From positions 62,001 to 126,000 of the forward strand of contig JALMLS010000285.1 of the NCBI GenBank assembly GCA_038496445.1: a DNA stretch of 64,000 nucleotides, read 5' to 3'. Numbering within the stretch: position 1 is the first letter of the stretch; each line of letters begins with the position of its first letter. The DNA comes from Trichosphaerium sp. ATCC 40318. Lineage: Eukaryota; Discosea; Flabellinia; Trichosidae. The position numbers and the translations under genes were made by a program. The notes beneath the pieces were generated by a model. That model was not told the origin of the DNA and did no database searches. It saw nothing but the letters and a program-made list of their open reading frames with translations. Positions 36,658 to 48,601 of the stretch are shown here, in pieces.

Positions 36658-39272
36658 ATGGCGATGGAATTATTATTTATACAGTCTATACGTCAGTTGT
36701 AGTAACCAATGTAAGTCTTTTAGCCTGTTCGCACCCAAACAGCTTACAATTACGCGTTAGGCGCGTCTATCACCTTCAAGTAATTAATAATGTGGCTGAA
36801 CAGCTTAAACTCAAACACCTTGATGAATGGTACTCAACACCAACAAAAGACGTAGTAACACACGGCGGTGGTAGTACACTAGCGTAAGTCTTTACCACAT
36901 CGGGTAAAAACGCGTAATAACGCTTTACATAAATTTTAGATACTTCCAAAACTCAGTTTCAGTATGCTTACATACGCTGTATCCTAACCACAAATGGATT
37001 CCTTGGAAATTTGCGTACGACAGCTGTATTTCACATAAAGAAATAACTTCCAAAACAAGAAAAGTACCAAGGCAGTTTTGGAGCAGTATCAAGAACCAAA
37101 GAGCTCTATTAAACCATATTGGTAAAGAAAATAGTTTAAAGCATCTAGATGATTGGTATAAACTTGAATTTGATCACGTGTTTAATAATGCAAGCGCACT
37201 CTTGAAGTAAGTCTTCTTCCAACCGCAAACATACACGACTACAATTACTAATGACACTTCGTAGCCACTACTATGATGGATCGCGATTGTATTTATTGGA
37301 GAGCGTGTTTCCAAAGCATAGTTGGGATCCAAGTAGATTTATGTACGTCCCATAGTTATCACTCTTTATGCTTACTAAAAATAACAGCAACTTGCGTGAA
37401 TCGACAAAATCTAAAAGTAACGAAGGCTACATCAATACTTTAGCTCAAAGACTAAATGTTAAGTGTCTTGATGATTGGTATGCTGTAAATAATACAGATT
37501 TATACCGTCACGGTGGAGACAGGATGAGGTTAATACTCAACACAATACAATTCTAAATATCAACATAGGAACATTGTAAATAGCTCTTTAATGACGCTTC
37601 TCACTAGAATGTATCCGCGCCACAACTGGTCAGCAAGTAGCACGTATGTATGCTATATCTTTCTTTTACTCATCTTGTATTTGTAGAAATAACCTAAAAG
37701 ACAACGATCAAAAGAAAATGATACTAGAGAAAACTGCTAAAAAGCTAAATATAAAAACATTAGATGACTGGTATATTGTATCTTATGATGCGTTTACCAG
37801 TCAAGGTGCAAACGGGTTTCTCATGTAAGTAATACCTATAACATATAACACTAACAAGTATCATTCAGGGATGAATACAACGGGTCTATTATTGAATGTG
37901 TGGCTAGTGTCTATCCTGGACACGAATGGAATAAAAATCGTTTCAAGTACGTCATTGAGTTACTGACTAAACGAAACCTTAATGTTTCTTAGATCTTCTA
38001 GTTCTCTTAATAAAAATGAACGTAAAGAATTATTTGATAAGATTGCTGCAAAGCTAAAAATAAAGGAGATAGAACAGTGGTATAGTATTGAGTTTAGCAA
38101 AGTTTTAAAAAATGGAGCAAGAAAAATAATGTCGTAAGTGAAGCTTTTCGTTTTTTTTTGTAGACTTGCTTAACACTTGTTCGTTGATCTTGTTATTTTA
38201 AGAAATCTATGTAATGGTGATGCATTACATTCTTTACTATCTCAAATATATCCACATCAACAGTGGTCTCCATGGAAGTTCATGTAAGAATAGTATTTGT
38301 AACGTTTTTCTTATACCACTTTTTGCAAGGTCATCACAAGGATATTGGCGTTATGTTAGCAACCAAAGAGATTTTCTACTCTCTGCTCAGAAGCATCTTG
38401 GAATTGAGGAACCTGAAGAATGGTATAGTGATTATTTTGGGTTGGCGGCCTAATATAGTGAAGGTATCGCGTTTCAACACAGCAAATACGAGACTTGGGA
38501 GGTCAAGGTATCTTGACGTATTGGCCACAAGTTCTGGTACGCGATTCCTTCAGTTGTTAAGACCTAACACGTACAAAAGTTGCGTATCGAGCCTGAGTTT
38601 CCATGGAAATGGAAGAAGTTCTCTTATTGGCAAGGCAGACTATCAAAGCAACGGTACATTTACACAAGTTTTAGTGATGTTTGTTTGTTTATTAGAGTTG
38701 TAGGCAGCTAATTAAGTGTTTGCAAGTAATTTTCCCACGTGCGCAAGTACTTGAAGAACACGTTATAGATTTAAGTGCAAGCAACCAAGAGAGAGTCACT
38801 CTTGATGTGTACATACCGGAGTTTCATCTAGCACTTGAATATCAAGGTAAACTGACGAACCGATTTGCGTTCTTTCTGACATACGTCATTAGGAGAGCAT
38901 CACTATAGGGATGGAGTATTCTTCACTGATCAATTTTCAGCCATTCAACGCACAAGGGATACAGAAAAGCTTCAAAAATGCTCAGACATAGGTATGTTTC
39001 ATAGACGATACTGTTTTTACGAAAGGGATTAACCTAACGTAGGAATTTGCTTGGTTCATATCCCTTATTGGTGGGGCGGTGGTATAGACGAGATTGTCAT
39101 GACACTGCGTTCAAATGCAAGTCATATTGACTTGTCAGACATAAAGTGCCAGAGTGACGCAAAACCATTAATGGCATTACCTGAAGAGACCAACGTACCC
39201 TCAAAGGGTATAAACCTAATGTTTCCGAATAGTAATCAAAACATGCATTCTCCTTTGTACGCTACTCAATAA
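36658..39272 (+). CDS. LDxWY-module protein with C-terminal PD-(D/E)XK-like nuclease domain (copy C)
   Basis: The longest member: five modules ('KHLDEWY', 'KHLDDWY', 'KCLDDWY', 'KTLDDWY', 'KEIEQWY') and the terminal variant ('GYWRYVSNQRDF', 'EEWYRVSTQQIRDLGGQGIL', 'TYWPQVL', 'FPWKWKKFSYW'). These lead into the nuclease-like domain ('VTLDVYIPEFHLALEYQGEH', 'HYRDG', 'VHIPYWWGGGID'). The start is chosen because MAMELLFIQSIRQR joins through a 65-nt intron (36696-36760) to 'RVYHLQVINNV' in the module register. Each module is spread over about two exons. Introns at 38423-38463 (Trp codon) and 38847-38892 (after EYQ) match A and B. D and E of the putative active site are kept. Confidence 0.75.
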
Positions 39273-39551
39273 AACTACATGTACAATTAAAACCGGAGGC
39301 GGTTTTGGTAATTTTTGTGCAAAAGAAGAAAGAGCAGACAAGTTTCCGTAGTTGTAATGGTGTGAGGCTGATATGTTTATTCTTGAAACTTGGGCCATTG
39401 TAGCTTGTCGGAAACTGTTCCACATTATTTCTTCTAAAAAGAATCTATTTTTAAATTTAGAATTTCAATGAATGATACGAAAATAAAGTTAGACACAAAT
39501 CAACAAAGCATACTTGCAACACAATAACTCAGCAACAACAAACATAAAGCT

Positions 39552-40276
39552 ATGACAGAATACAAACTAGTAATCGTAGGTGGCGGTGGTGTTGGTAAAT
39601 CCGCACTTACAATTCAACTTATCCAAAACCAATTTGTTGATGAGTACGCACCTTAACTTGACTGTTTTAAAGCGTTTTATCTTATAATAAGTAGATACGA
39701 CCCAACAATTGAAGACAGTTACCGCAAACAAGTCGTCATCGATGGTGAAGTATCATTATTGGATATTCTCGATACTGCCGGCCAAGACGAGTACTCCGCA
39801 ATGAGAGATCAGGTAAAGCACCGTTTTGTACGAATTAACGTCTAATATATCGATTAGTACATGAGAACTGGCACTGGGTTTCTCCTTACATACTCGATAA
39901 CGAGTTCGAGCAGTTTCGACGAAGTAAACAGATTCAGAGAACAAATTCTAAGGTGAGTTTTTGCCCATGTTTAGTAACGCGCGGTTTTGTTCCAATTTCT
40001 CACTTTCTTTTTTTTAGAGTCAAAGATAAAGACAGAGTTCCAATGGTATTGATTGGAAACAAAGCTGATCTTGAGATCGAAAGACAAGTTACTACAACAG
40101 AAGGCGAAGCTGTCGCTAAGAACTATTGTATACCTTTTTTTGAATGCTCTGCTATGACACGACAAAATGTTGAAGAGGCTTTCTTTGAACTTGTTAGAGA
40201 AGTAAGGAAGGTAGATGCCCCTGTAAACAAAAAGGCTTCAAAGACAAAAAAATCCAAACGATGCTCAATACTTTGA
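39552..40276 (+). CDS. RAS: Ras GTPase
   Basis: Four exons give a 187-residue protein beginning [20 protein letters not shown]. All G motifs are present: the P-loop, switch I effector '[12 protein letters not shown]', '[18 protein letters not shown]' with Gln61, 'GNKADL' and 'ECSAMT'. A basic tail '[15 protein letters not shown]' ends in a CaaX box, so the protein should be prenylated and bind the plasma membrane. It switches between GDP and GTP to drive growth or differentiation signalling. Residue 11 is Gly, where most Ras proteins have Ala; Gly12 and Gly13 are normal. The tail lacks an upstream palmitoylation cysteine, so it resembles K-Ras4B in its membrane anchor. Confidence 0.95.
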
Positions 40277-40545
40277 ATGCCTTGCCAAAAAACTTTTACT
40301 GTACAATAAAACCTTATGTATTCTCGAAATACTCGTACTTTTTTCGATATCTAGTTTATTCAAGAAGTTGTTTTGGTATCACGCGGTTTCGTATCTGATT
40401 ACTACCAACTATCCCTTTTGGTGATACTAATCAAAGCACGTTACATGAGTTTCAGTCGAGAGTAGATTGGTCCGTGTTGGTCTGGAAAAAACTACGTTGA
40501 ACAAAACACATTGGACAATACATTTTATTTACAATAAGGTTGAAC

Positions 40546-42850
40546 CTAAAAAGGTTGAATATATTCGAAAAATTCTCGAAGGCCATTATAGTTTGCAGCG
40601 TGCGCCAAAGCCATAGGTGTTTTGTAAAGAGGATGTTGCTCCAACTCTTTCCACATACCTACAAACTCAATATATGCTTCTTGATCAGCACCCTTGTCAA
40701 TATCAAGCTTGCTAAACACTCTTTGTAAATCAATGGATCTTGACTTCTTGCAATGAAAGCGTATGTATACATGAACTAGAGATATTAGATCATGACAAGG
40801 CTTGCAAACAATCGGCTTGTTTTTGATTCTATGATCCAGAACATCCAAACTTGCGAACATGATAGTTCCAGAGTATTCCTTTAGTTTATCCAACTTGATA
40901 GCTGCACCCCAGTCTACGAGATGAGATTCACCTTCAAACGTCATGATATTGGAATCACTGACATCTCTAACGAAGAATATTAGTAACATAAAACGAGCTA
41001 AGAGTTGACCTACCTATGAATAAATCCAGCCTTATGTACGGCTTCTAGCGTAGTAACTAGCGAAGATAATGAAGGGCACTCATTTAGTGTCTCTATTCGC
41101 TTGCATATAGGGGTGGTTGCAAGGTAAGGAATACCATCTGGAGTCTTTCCATACTCAACCTTTATCAAACTAGTGAGTAATTGACAAGATGAACAAAATC
41201 AAAAAAGGTACGTACTAAGGTTGGCACACATGTTATCTTTAAGTCATTCAATTGCTTAATGACCTCCTTTTCGTGTATGGCAGTACTAGCATACTGCGTT
41301 TGAAATATTTTGACAGCCAATTTCTTGTCGTTTACATCTACTCGATAAACGGAGGCTGTTGCTCCGGTACCCAATTGTCTCCTTGGCGCACACGCTTTCC
41401 CTTCAATCATGAGTAAGGGGTAGCTCCATCCGAGCTCCTTTGGGGTACAACTTAGAAGATGACTAATCTTTTTGCACCCAGAAGCGTTTTTGGAGTCAAT
41501 CTTGTACTCCTTTGTAAAGTGGTATGTGTACGGTTGAGGAGCGTCTCTGCCGTGCCACACCAAGCGTATGAACATAACGGTTTTTGTGTTTGATAGTACT
41601 CCCGTTATGTGTTTTCTAGGCCTTTGTGCAGCCATGATACCGGCCAATGACGCCCTAATATAAAAATAAGCAAACAACAAAAAAAACAAGAAAAGAGTAA
41701 GACGCACATGCACTGTCCTTTGGCTGCAGAATCAAGCGGACCAATCTTAGTCTCCCAAACCATAACCACTTGCAACAGGTCTGGTTTCTTCGTGTCTATG
41801 CGTTCAACATTAGCAGTGAAGATGAGATCAGGTCTCTGCTTTTTAATGATGCCATAGCCATCGTACATCATGGCATCATGAGAGTTGATGACCTGAAACA
41901 GTGTTAATTGTTTTGGTCAAAACTGTTTTCTTTGTACCTTAAGAAATGGGCTTCCAGCTTTCTTGAGGAGCTTGTAAGTGTAAATCTTTAGAATATGCTC
42001 TTCATCTATTTTACGCTTATCACGTTGCTCGAGTGCTGCCAGCCCCTCCTCTTTTTCGATTTGAAGTTCGAGGTTAAGATCATTCGAGTTTTTATTGATG
42101 TAATCAAACATAGCAATCAGATCAGCAGGTTCGACCTTAGCCCAAAAGGAACTACAATTTTGCTTGTATTTGTTATCATTAAAGCAGTTTGAATAACCTA
42201 GAAGACAAATAAGAAAAAAAAGAAGAAAAAAAAGAGAATGGCGTACAAATAATCGAAACACCTGGTAATGCCATAAATCTATGAAATTGTAGCTCCCCTT
42301 TAATATCAGCTACGTCTCCTACTACTTTTTCAACCTTGGCAGTAGTTTCTTGTTTGTCTTTTTCCATTTCAGCCACACTTTTTTCCAACTTCGCTATCGC
42401 TTTTTTGTCTTCTTTCATGGTTTCCATCATTTGCGTTGTCATCTGTTTGTTTTGTTCTATTGCTTCTTGCATCTTTTTCAATACTTCAGCTTTGACTTCA
42501 ACTTGTTTTTTTAAGGACGTGTTGAGAGTGTCTTCCGTCTCGGCTTTTGAAGCCGTAGCGCGCTTTGGAGAACCAGAGTTTGCTTTAGTCTTAGGTCTTT
42601 TTGCACTAGATTGCGTGGATGGAGTTACACCTTTGCGCTTTACAGAAGCAAAGGCACTTTCTACACAATTATCAGATTTCTGATAAAAACAAAAAAAATT
42701 GCAACATCTTGGGGACATACTGTTGGGTGGAACGACGGGATATCGTAAGCAGAGTATACGCCAAACCCATGAAGACTTTGTTGAGAGGTTGTCCAAGAAG
42801 CCTAGACGAGAGGCAAGTTTCTTTAAAGCGGATACAGTCTGTTTAAGCAA
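40546..42850 (-). CDS. PD-(D/E)XK nuclease-protein kinase fusion (Crinkler/CRN-like)
   Basis: Starts MLKQTVSALKKLASRLGFLD. A basic nuclear-localisation-like run ('SVKRKGVTPSTQSSAKRPK') precedes a long coiled coil (about 42300-42500). Next is a nuclease-like domain with 'IKKQRPDLIF', 'VVMVWETKIGPLDSAAKGQ' and 'QRPRKHITGVLSNTKTVMF', matching the PD..ExK..Q layout of Crinkler C-terminal nucleases. A protein kinase domain follows with 'LGTGATASVYRV', 'LAVKIF', 'GFIHRDVSDSNIM', 'HLVDWGAA' (DWG for DFG) and 'YSGTIMFASLDVLDH'. All catalytic residues are present in both parts. Such nuclease-kinase pairs are known in eukaryotic CRN proteins of oomycetes, fungi and free-living protists. No ubiquitin-like header or signal peptide is seen. 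Confidence 0.72.
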
Positions 42851-43128
42851 TGCCTCTAAACAAAGAATGAGTGACAGCTATAATGTAGCACTTGAACGCT
42901 TTTAGGCTGAAATGGAGCTAACAAACCAATGGCGCTCTTGTGACAACTTTTAAACCAACAAGAACGAAAAAAAACGGTTAAAACGAAGAAGGCAATAAAG
43001 AACGCGTAGGGTACTAAGAACACGGGAAGAGAAGCGAAAACAACTCATATAAAACGTTTTGAAGGTTGGACACAACAAAATACCACAATAGTGGTAAAAA
43101 ACGCGTTTTACTGTATGTTTGGGCGTAT

Positions 43129-43347
43129 TTACGTACTTGTTTCATCAAAGTCGAAGATATGTTGTACTATCGTTGGCACGTCTCCCTCAAACTTCATAGA
43201 GGACCCAAGGCTTGTAATACAGTCAGGATTGGACATACTCAAAGCTTTGAGGTGCTCCAAAAACCTTTGGCGGGACGCCTTCTCTCGCCAGCTTAAATCT
43301 CCCTCTTCATCATTGTCCATTACTTCCCAATCGCTGCTATTGCACAC
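43129..43347 (-). CDS. Small acidic protein of unknown function
   Basis: An open frame beginning MCNSSDWEVMDNDEEGDLSW, followed by a helix 'ASRQRFLEHLKALSMSNPD' and 'IVQHIFDFDETS'. The end 'GAAACAA|GTACGT' looks like a splice donor, so a further exon may lie at 43000-43100 and the C-terminus is uncertain. There is no recognised domain. Coding-like composition and an ordered helix are the only support. Confidence 0.4.
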   Translation of the reverse strand: MCNSSDWEVMDNDEEGDLSWREKASRQRFLEHLKALSMSNPDCITSLGSSMKFEGDVPTIVQHIFDFDETST

Positions 43348-44047
43348 CAGTTGGTAGATAAAAACGGAAACTTAACGTTGAGCTTTATTGTCATTCTTTT
43401 TTCTTTGTTGGCTCTACATGCTGCTGTACACGTTTAAGACTAAGGAGTGGCGACTTGGCGTACAATGTCAACAGTTAGCGGGGAATCAGCCGCCGGAGAC
43501 AATTCCACACTGCACTAATTTGGTTTTCGGTATTCGTTTTATTTTGTCTGACATTATAAAGTCGTGACCAATCGGTCAAGCTATGATATGGATGTTGTTG
43601 GTAGGAGAATGGATGATAGGATCTACCTTATTGTCTTAGTGATATTGAGATACATGAAGTAGTTGGGGATGTTGTTAAACAAAGAAAAGAGGAGTGGCTG
43701 AGGTGTGGCTTCGGAAATAATTTTTTACGAGTGTTCTTGTACATTTTGGTTTTATCAAACTGTTGGCAGTATTTTTTGTAATTTTTGATGCCGGTTGTTT
43801 CTTGCTTTTTTATTGAGTATCTAACAAAGCAAAACTAGCGTTACATAATGTTTGAAAACTACAAAATTCGAATAGGGTACCTCGCTTAATAATTAACATT
43901 GATCAAGATGGGCTTGTAAACAAGCCAAGGAACTACAATATGATCATATTTAAACCAACAATTCGTGCACTACGTAAGGTCACGTGACCCGAGTTCATGT
44001 CGGGTACGCGCTTATCAACAATAATTGTTTCAAACCCGACAAAGCAC
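43348..44047. other. Intergenic spacer with a palindromic CACGTG site
   Basis: About 700 bp without a convincing gene. The palindrome GTCACGTGAC lies at 43979-43988, about 60 bp upstream of the DNRLRE gene start, which is a good position for a bHLH-type promoter element. Confidence 0.45.
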
Positions 44048-45662
44048 ATGATGGCCAACAATATGATCATACTTGCTACTGTAGTATACACACTGGTTTT
44101 CTCTTGTTGTGGTGCGTTTTTTATCCACAGCGATCACTACTTTTTTTTAATGGTGCTCCTCTTGCTTACTTACAAACTTTAAAGCGATAACTACAAGTTC
44201 TTTTGACTTTGAAGACACCTATGTTATTATTGGAGGATTTAATAATTATGCTACAGAACCTGGCTTGCGATTTAGTGCTAACAAGATTGCATTGCTAAAG
44301 TTCGACATATTTGAAAGAGATGGTAAATCAAAAACTATTTCTGATTTTTTCTCGCAATGTCACTGACCAATGTTTAGGTGGGCCAATTCCAGATGGTGTT
44401 GAAATAACAGAAGCTACTTTGAGTCTACATGTAAGAAAGGGAGGATCTAATGGACTAATTTACGAAGCCGGCGCTTTTTGGGAGCCATCAACTGTAACTG
44501 GAAGAAATATTAGTACGTGTTAGCTCTGTTTGTAAAAAAACCTAAAACAAAACTGGTAGATGATTCTATTTTGAATCCAAGCACACCTTTAGTGGCGACA
44601 ATGCCATCTGTGGTTTCCAATGTACGAAATGAGTACTTTGAAATGACCGTTACATGTATGTCTTAGAGACCAAAACTGTATTTTCTTGACTAATACTTCC
44701 ACTTAAAGCCTCACTTAAAAAGCGGTTGAATGGGCAAATACAAAACAATGGATGGTCAATATTTGGAGACAGCGCTACTGAAGGTACTTCTTTATTACAT
44801 GAGATAGTAGTTAATAAAAATAGTTGCATTTGACAGCAATGAAACCCCCACAGCAAACCGCCCAGTGCTCACTGTAGACTGGGCAGTGCCAATCCCAACA
44901 GAACCACCTACTACAACTTCACCTACCAATGAGCCAGGTAAATAATCTACTATCAATACGAAAGAGTAACGTATTCTTTTTTAATGCGTAGAGGCATGTG
45001 AATCTACATTGCTCATGCTTGACGATCTAAAATGTATTGATGGTCATTGGGTGACAAATGTTCCTTTTATTGATGGAACAGTAATCGATGTTGATTTGGT
45101 TTTTGGAAATAACGTGACATTTGGTCCAAACTTGTCCCTTCAACAAGGTGTAACATTGACTGTTGAAGGATGTATAAGACTTTCAGGGAATATCAAGATT
45201 GTGTCAGAATCTTATAACGGATTCAATACAACTTCGATTTTGTACGAATGCAGTGAAGGATCACTTGATGACGTACAAGGACAATCACCAACATGCAGCA
45301 CAATTAAACTGCGTACTACCTTTACCAGTACAGCTCTGTTGTTCGAAAAGTCTCACGAAAAGAGCTGTTATCAAGGGATGGATACAACTGGCTTACCTAC
45401 ATGGAGCATAGTTCTCATTGCCTTGGTTGTATTGATCATACCAGTAAGTTGCTTAGCGAAGTTTACAATTCTGTGTTCTCCTTTGTTCTAACAAGTTTGA
45501 GTGTAGCTGACAATAGCTGTTGCAGTATTTTGGTACAAAAAGTACACATTGAATCAACAATTAAACACTATAAAGCATGTTAGAGGTGCAGAAATAATTG
45601 AGAAAGATACAACAAGAGAAGAAAAGAGCACTGATTATGAACCAATTGACGTGGGCAGTTGA
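44048..45662 (+). CDS. Type I membrane protein with DNRLRE-like domain
   Basis: Signal peptide MMANNMIILATVVYTLVFS. Residues after it read 'DTYVIIGGFNNYATEPGLRF' with 'ALLKFDIF', 'IPDGVEITEATLSLHV', 'GLIYEAGAFWEPSTVT', 'FEMTVT' and 'ANRPVLTVDW', the strand order of DNRLRE/CBM96-type beta-sandwiches. A P/T-rich linker leads to a second module ('VDLVFGNNVTFGPNLSLQQG', 'GCIRLSGNIKIVSES') related to one in the lectin-like protein at 33.6-35 kb. Then come a membrane helix 'WSIVLIALVVLIIPLTIAVA' and a charged tail. It is probably a surface, glycan-binding or adhesion protein. The intron after 'FSCCG' (about 44114-44184) confirms the N-terminus. Confidence 0.68.
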
Positions 45663-45948
45663 GAACTTTTCTTTGATTAAAAGTTCGTTTAAGGATTGTT
45701 GTAAGTTAAACTGCTCACGCATTTGAACCAGCAAACTATGTAGTGTACTATTGACATCATTGAAACGACTTTTTGTACATAATAATCTTCATTGTGAACA
45801 ATGAGTTGCGCTCAGTAAATGACCTCTTTTTTAATTAAGGCAACTGCCTGCTTATTGGGGTGTTACTCGAACCATAAGCTAATATTGGCCGTCAACAAGG
45901 TTCAAACATCTCATCAATTCTAGCACTTACTGCCTCTGAACAAGGCCA

Positions 45949-48430
45949 ATGATCACTTCCATTCTTCCGTATTCAGTATTACTCATTTGTTTTGTATCCG
46001 CAACCCTTGGAATTTGCGTTCCATACGTCGTGAATGTAACAGGATCATCCAATAGGTACGGTACAGAGTGTTATTGATAAATTAGCAAATACCTTGTTGT
46101 TGCGAGGGTCTGCCGACATTCATCTCGTAATCGAATCCTAACTAATCTGTAAGGTGCGATACCATTGTGGGAAGCGATACGCTGGTGTACCGTACTGGAA
46201 ATAATACTCAAGTGAGTATACAAGCGTAAGTACTGGTTTTTAATTAGTAAGTGCAGAATTAAAGGTGAGAGTTGACTCACTCTTGAGCGCCATTATAATT
46301 CATGAACGAGAAAATACTACAAAAAACCACGCGAAAACTTAAGTGTAACTAAATCACGTGATTTTTTTGCTCTTGCACACAACAAACAGTTCCTGTTTAT
46401 GGATTAATACTAATTCATACCAGTGATATTGAACTTGCATTACTTGGAATAGATGCTCTAGATTCCGTTGGGGGATCTAGTTGCAAGTCTTTTGTTGTTC
46501 GCTATGCTTGCCAATCAGAATTTAAACGTTGTGATGATTCGTATGAGGCCGGATTTGAGTTACCTTGTGTTGAAACTTGTCAAAATATTGCCATTCACTG
46601 TGAACCATTCTTGGCGTTTACATCCTTAGAACTACCAGATTGTTCAAATGAAACTCTTGTATCGAGCAATTGTAACACAACACACTTAGACAACACCACA
46701 GGTATCAATCTATTTAAATCAGAACAAACTTCTCATTTGTTAGCGACCAGCACTCTCGAGTGTCCTTCTAGATTATTCAGAGACGTCAAAAGCACATCCA
46801 TCACACCCTGTACTACTAAACGAAACATCATTTGATGTATAACAAATCGCTAGATGAGGCACCATGTTGGGCTTGTCCAGTTCCAGCGTATACAGGTATA
46901 GCGCTCCACTGTGGTTATTTTTGACATGCTCCAGATTCTGCGACAAGGGTCGTCAAGTATTTCTCTGTTGCAGTTGGTATTTGTGGAATGCTGGCATCAT
47001 CATTTTGCTTCTTAGTGTTCATAGGAAGTAAACAGTACGCAGCATGAAACGAAAAAAGCTCTGAATCTTAATGAACACAGGTTCCGAGCTTTTCAAACAC
47101 AATACTTTAGCATCCTGTCTGCTGACTCTTTCATCACTGGATTATGCGTTTTTGTGACTGCTGTCGCGCAAGAATTCTTTACATGCGAGAGCAAAGCACG
47201 TTTAGCTCAATCATGGCACGTGCCGTGCACCATCCAAGGTACTCTACTTACGCTTGTTTTCTCCTAACTCTTTTGTTGCTAGGGGTTATATTTTTGTTTG
47301 CTGCTAATCAATTGGTATTCTGCTGGCTTTTGATGGCTTTCAACAGTGCTTATATTACACTAAGAGGCATCAAACTTGTCAGTGGTCGATATCCACGCAA
47401 GTACAAAATTGTATGATCTCGTCCTTGATTTTTGTTTCACGGATTAGTGTATTCTCTGATGTTCCAGTTTTAGATTGTTTACAGCGTATTGTGGGGAGCA
47501 CCTACAATTATGACTTGTGCGTGTTTGTTTGGTGGACTTATACGTGGAGTACCAGGATTTACATTTTGCTTCAGTAAGTCATACTTAATTTGATGGCATT
47601 GTGCTGACTTTCTTGAGTTACTGTACATTACAGATGGGCACAATGGGTATTCTTTTTTGGCACTATTGTACCTTATTCTATTATTGGCATCGGTAGTTTT
47701 TTATACTTGATATACCACTTGTACAAAACACAACAAAAGGTATCAAGTAGTATCAAGTGAACAGTATGAATAACCAACTTACCACAACAATAGGCTACTT
47801 CTGCAAAAGATACTAAACGTAGGCGAACCCGTAATCTTGTGCTTGTGCACGTGCTACTATATTGGTTGGTCATGATGTACATCTTACTGTACACTTTCTT
47901 TGCTGTTTTTCTTTGGAGTGTAGAGCTTACTTTACTCTATAGGTATAGAGTCTATGTAGAAACTACACTCTTGAATGTTGGAAATAGATACACACAATGC
48001 TTTCAAACTGCAAAAGATATTGACGAGTGCTTTCAAATCAACACTTTGAATGTGCCTGCAACGCTTATTTTCATATTCTGTATTGGAGGTAATATGTGAC
48101 TGTTTGGACGTTTTCTTTACTACCATTAAGTGTAATTGACTAACATTAAAAAGGCAATGGCATTGTCATGTTCATTGCATTCATGTGTATGCAGTACGTA
48201 GAAAAAAACTTACTTTAAATGCATGTAGCAGAGAGCTGTACTAACTTGCTCATAGTTCTTTTCGACGGTTAGTGGCACATTATTTCTCAATAGTGTGGCC
48301 TTACACAACAATCGAGAAGAAGGAATTATCTAAAGAAGGAACATCTGCAATGACGACATCAACTGATGGGCGAGAACTTGCAGAAAAAAATACCCAAATG
48401 CCTACTGATACTGAAATGCCAACTTCTTAG
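45949..48430 (+). CDS. Frizzled/Smoothened-like seven-helix receptor with cysteine-rich domain
   Basis: Signal peptide MITSILPYSVLLICFVSA. The ectodomain carries a Frizzled-type cysteine pattern ('SFVVRYACQSEFKRC', 'ELPCVETCQNIAIHCEPF', 'LELPDC', 'LDEAPCWACPVP'). Seven membrane segments follow: 'KYFSVAVGICGMLASSFCFL', 'FSILSADSFITGLCVFVTAV', 'VIFLFAANQLVFCWLLMAF', 'VYSVLWGAPTIMTCACLFGG', 'QWVFFFGTIVPYSIIGIGSF', 'VLLYWLVMMYILLYTFFAVF' and 'VPATLIFIFCIGG', with a cysteine between helices 2 and 3 as in the family. The tail ends TDTEMPTS. About twelve introns. Fsl-type receptors are known from amoebozoans and some fungi; the ligand is unknown. It lies 286 bp downstream of the DNRLRE gene on the same strand. 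Confidence 0.78.
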
Positions 48431-48601
48431 TTATAAGATAACAAGAAGGTCTGTTAAGATAGTAATAAATGCTTACTCCTACTTAAACGCCAACAGCCTG
48501 AAAAAGGACCTGACAGTAATCGTAGTGCACGTGACTTTTTTGAAAAGTGCACATTTTGCTAAAACGTTTATGTGGTAATTAAACGATCACAAGTCACAAG
48601 T

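Noticed and set aside
42336-42905. Plus-strand frames over the coiled-coil part of the nuclease-kinase gene
   Set aside because: Antisense shadows; the minus strand carries the coiled coil, splice sites and catalytic domains.
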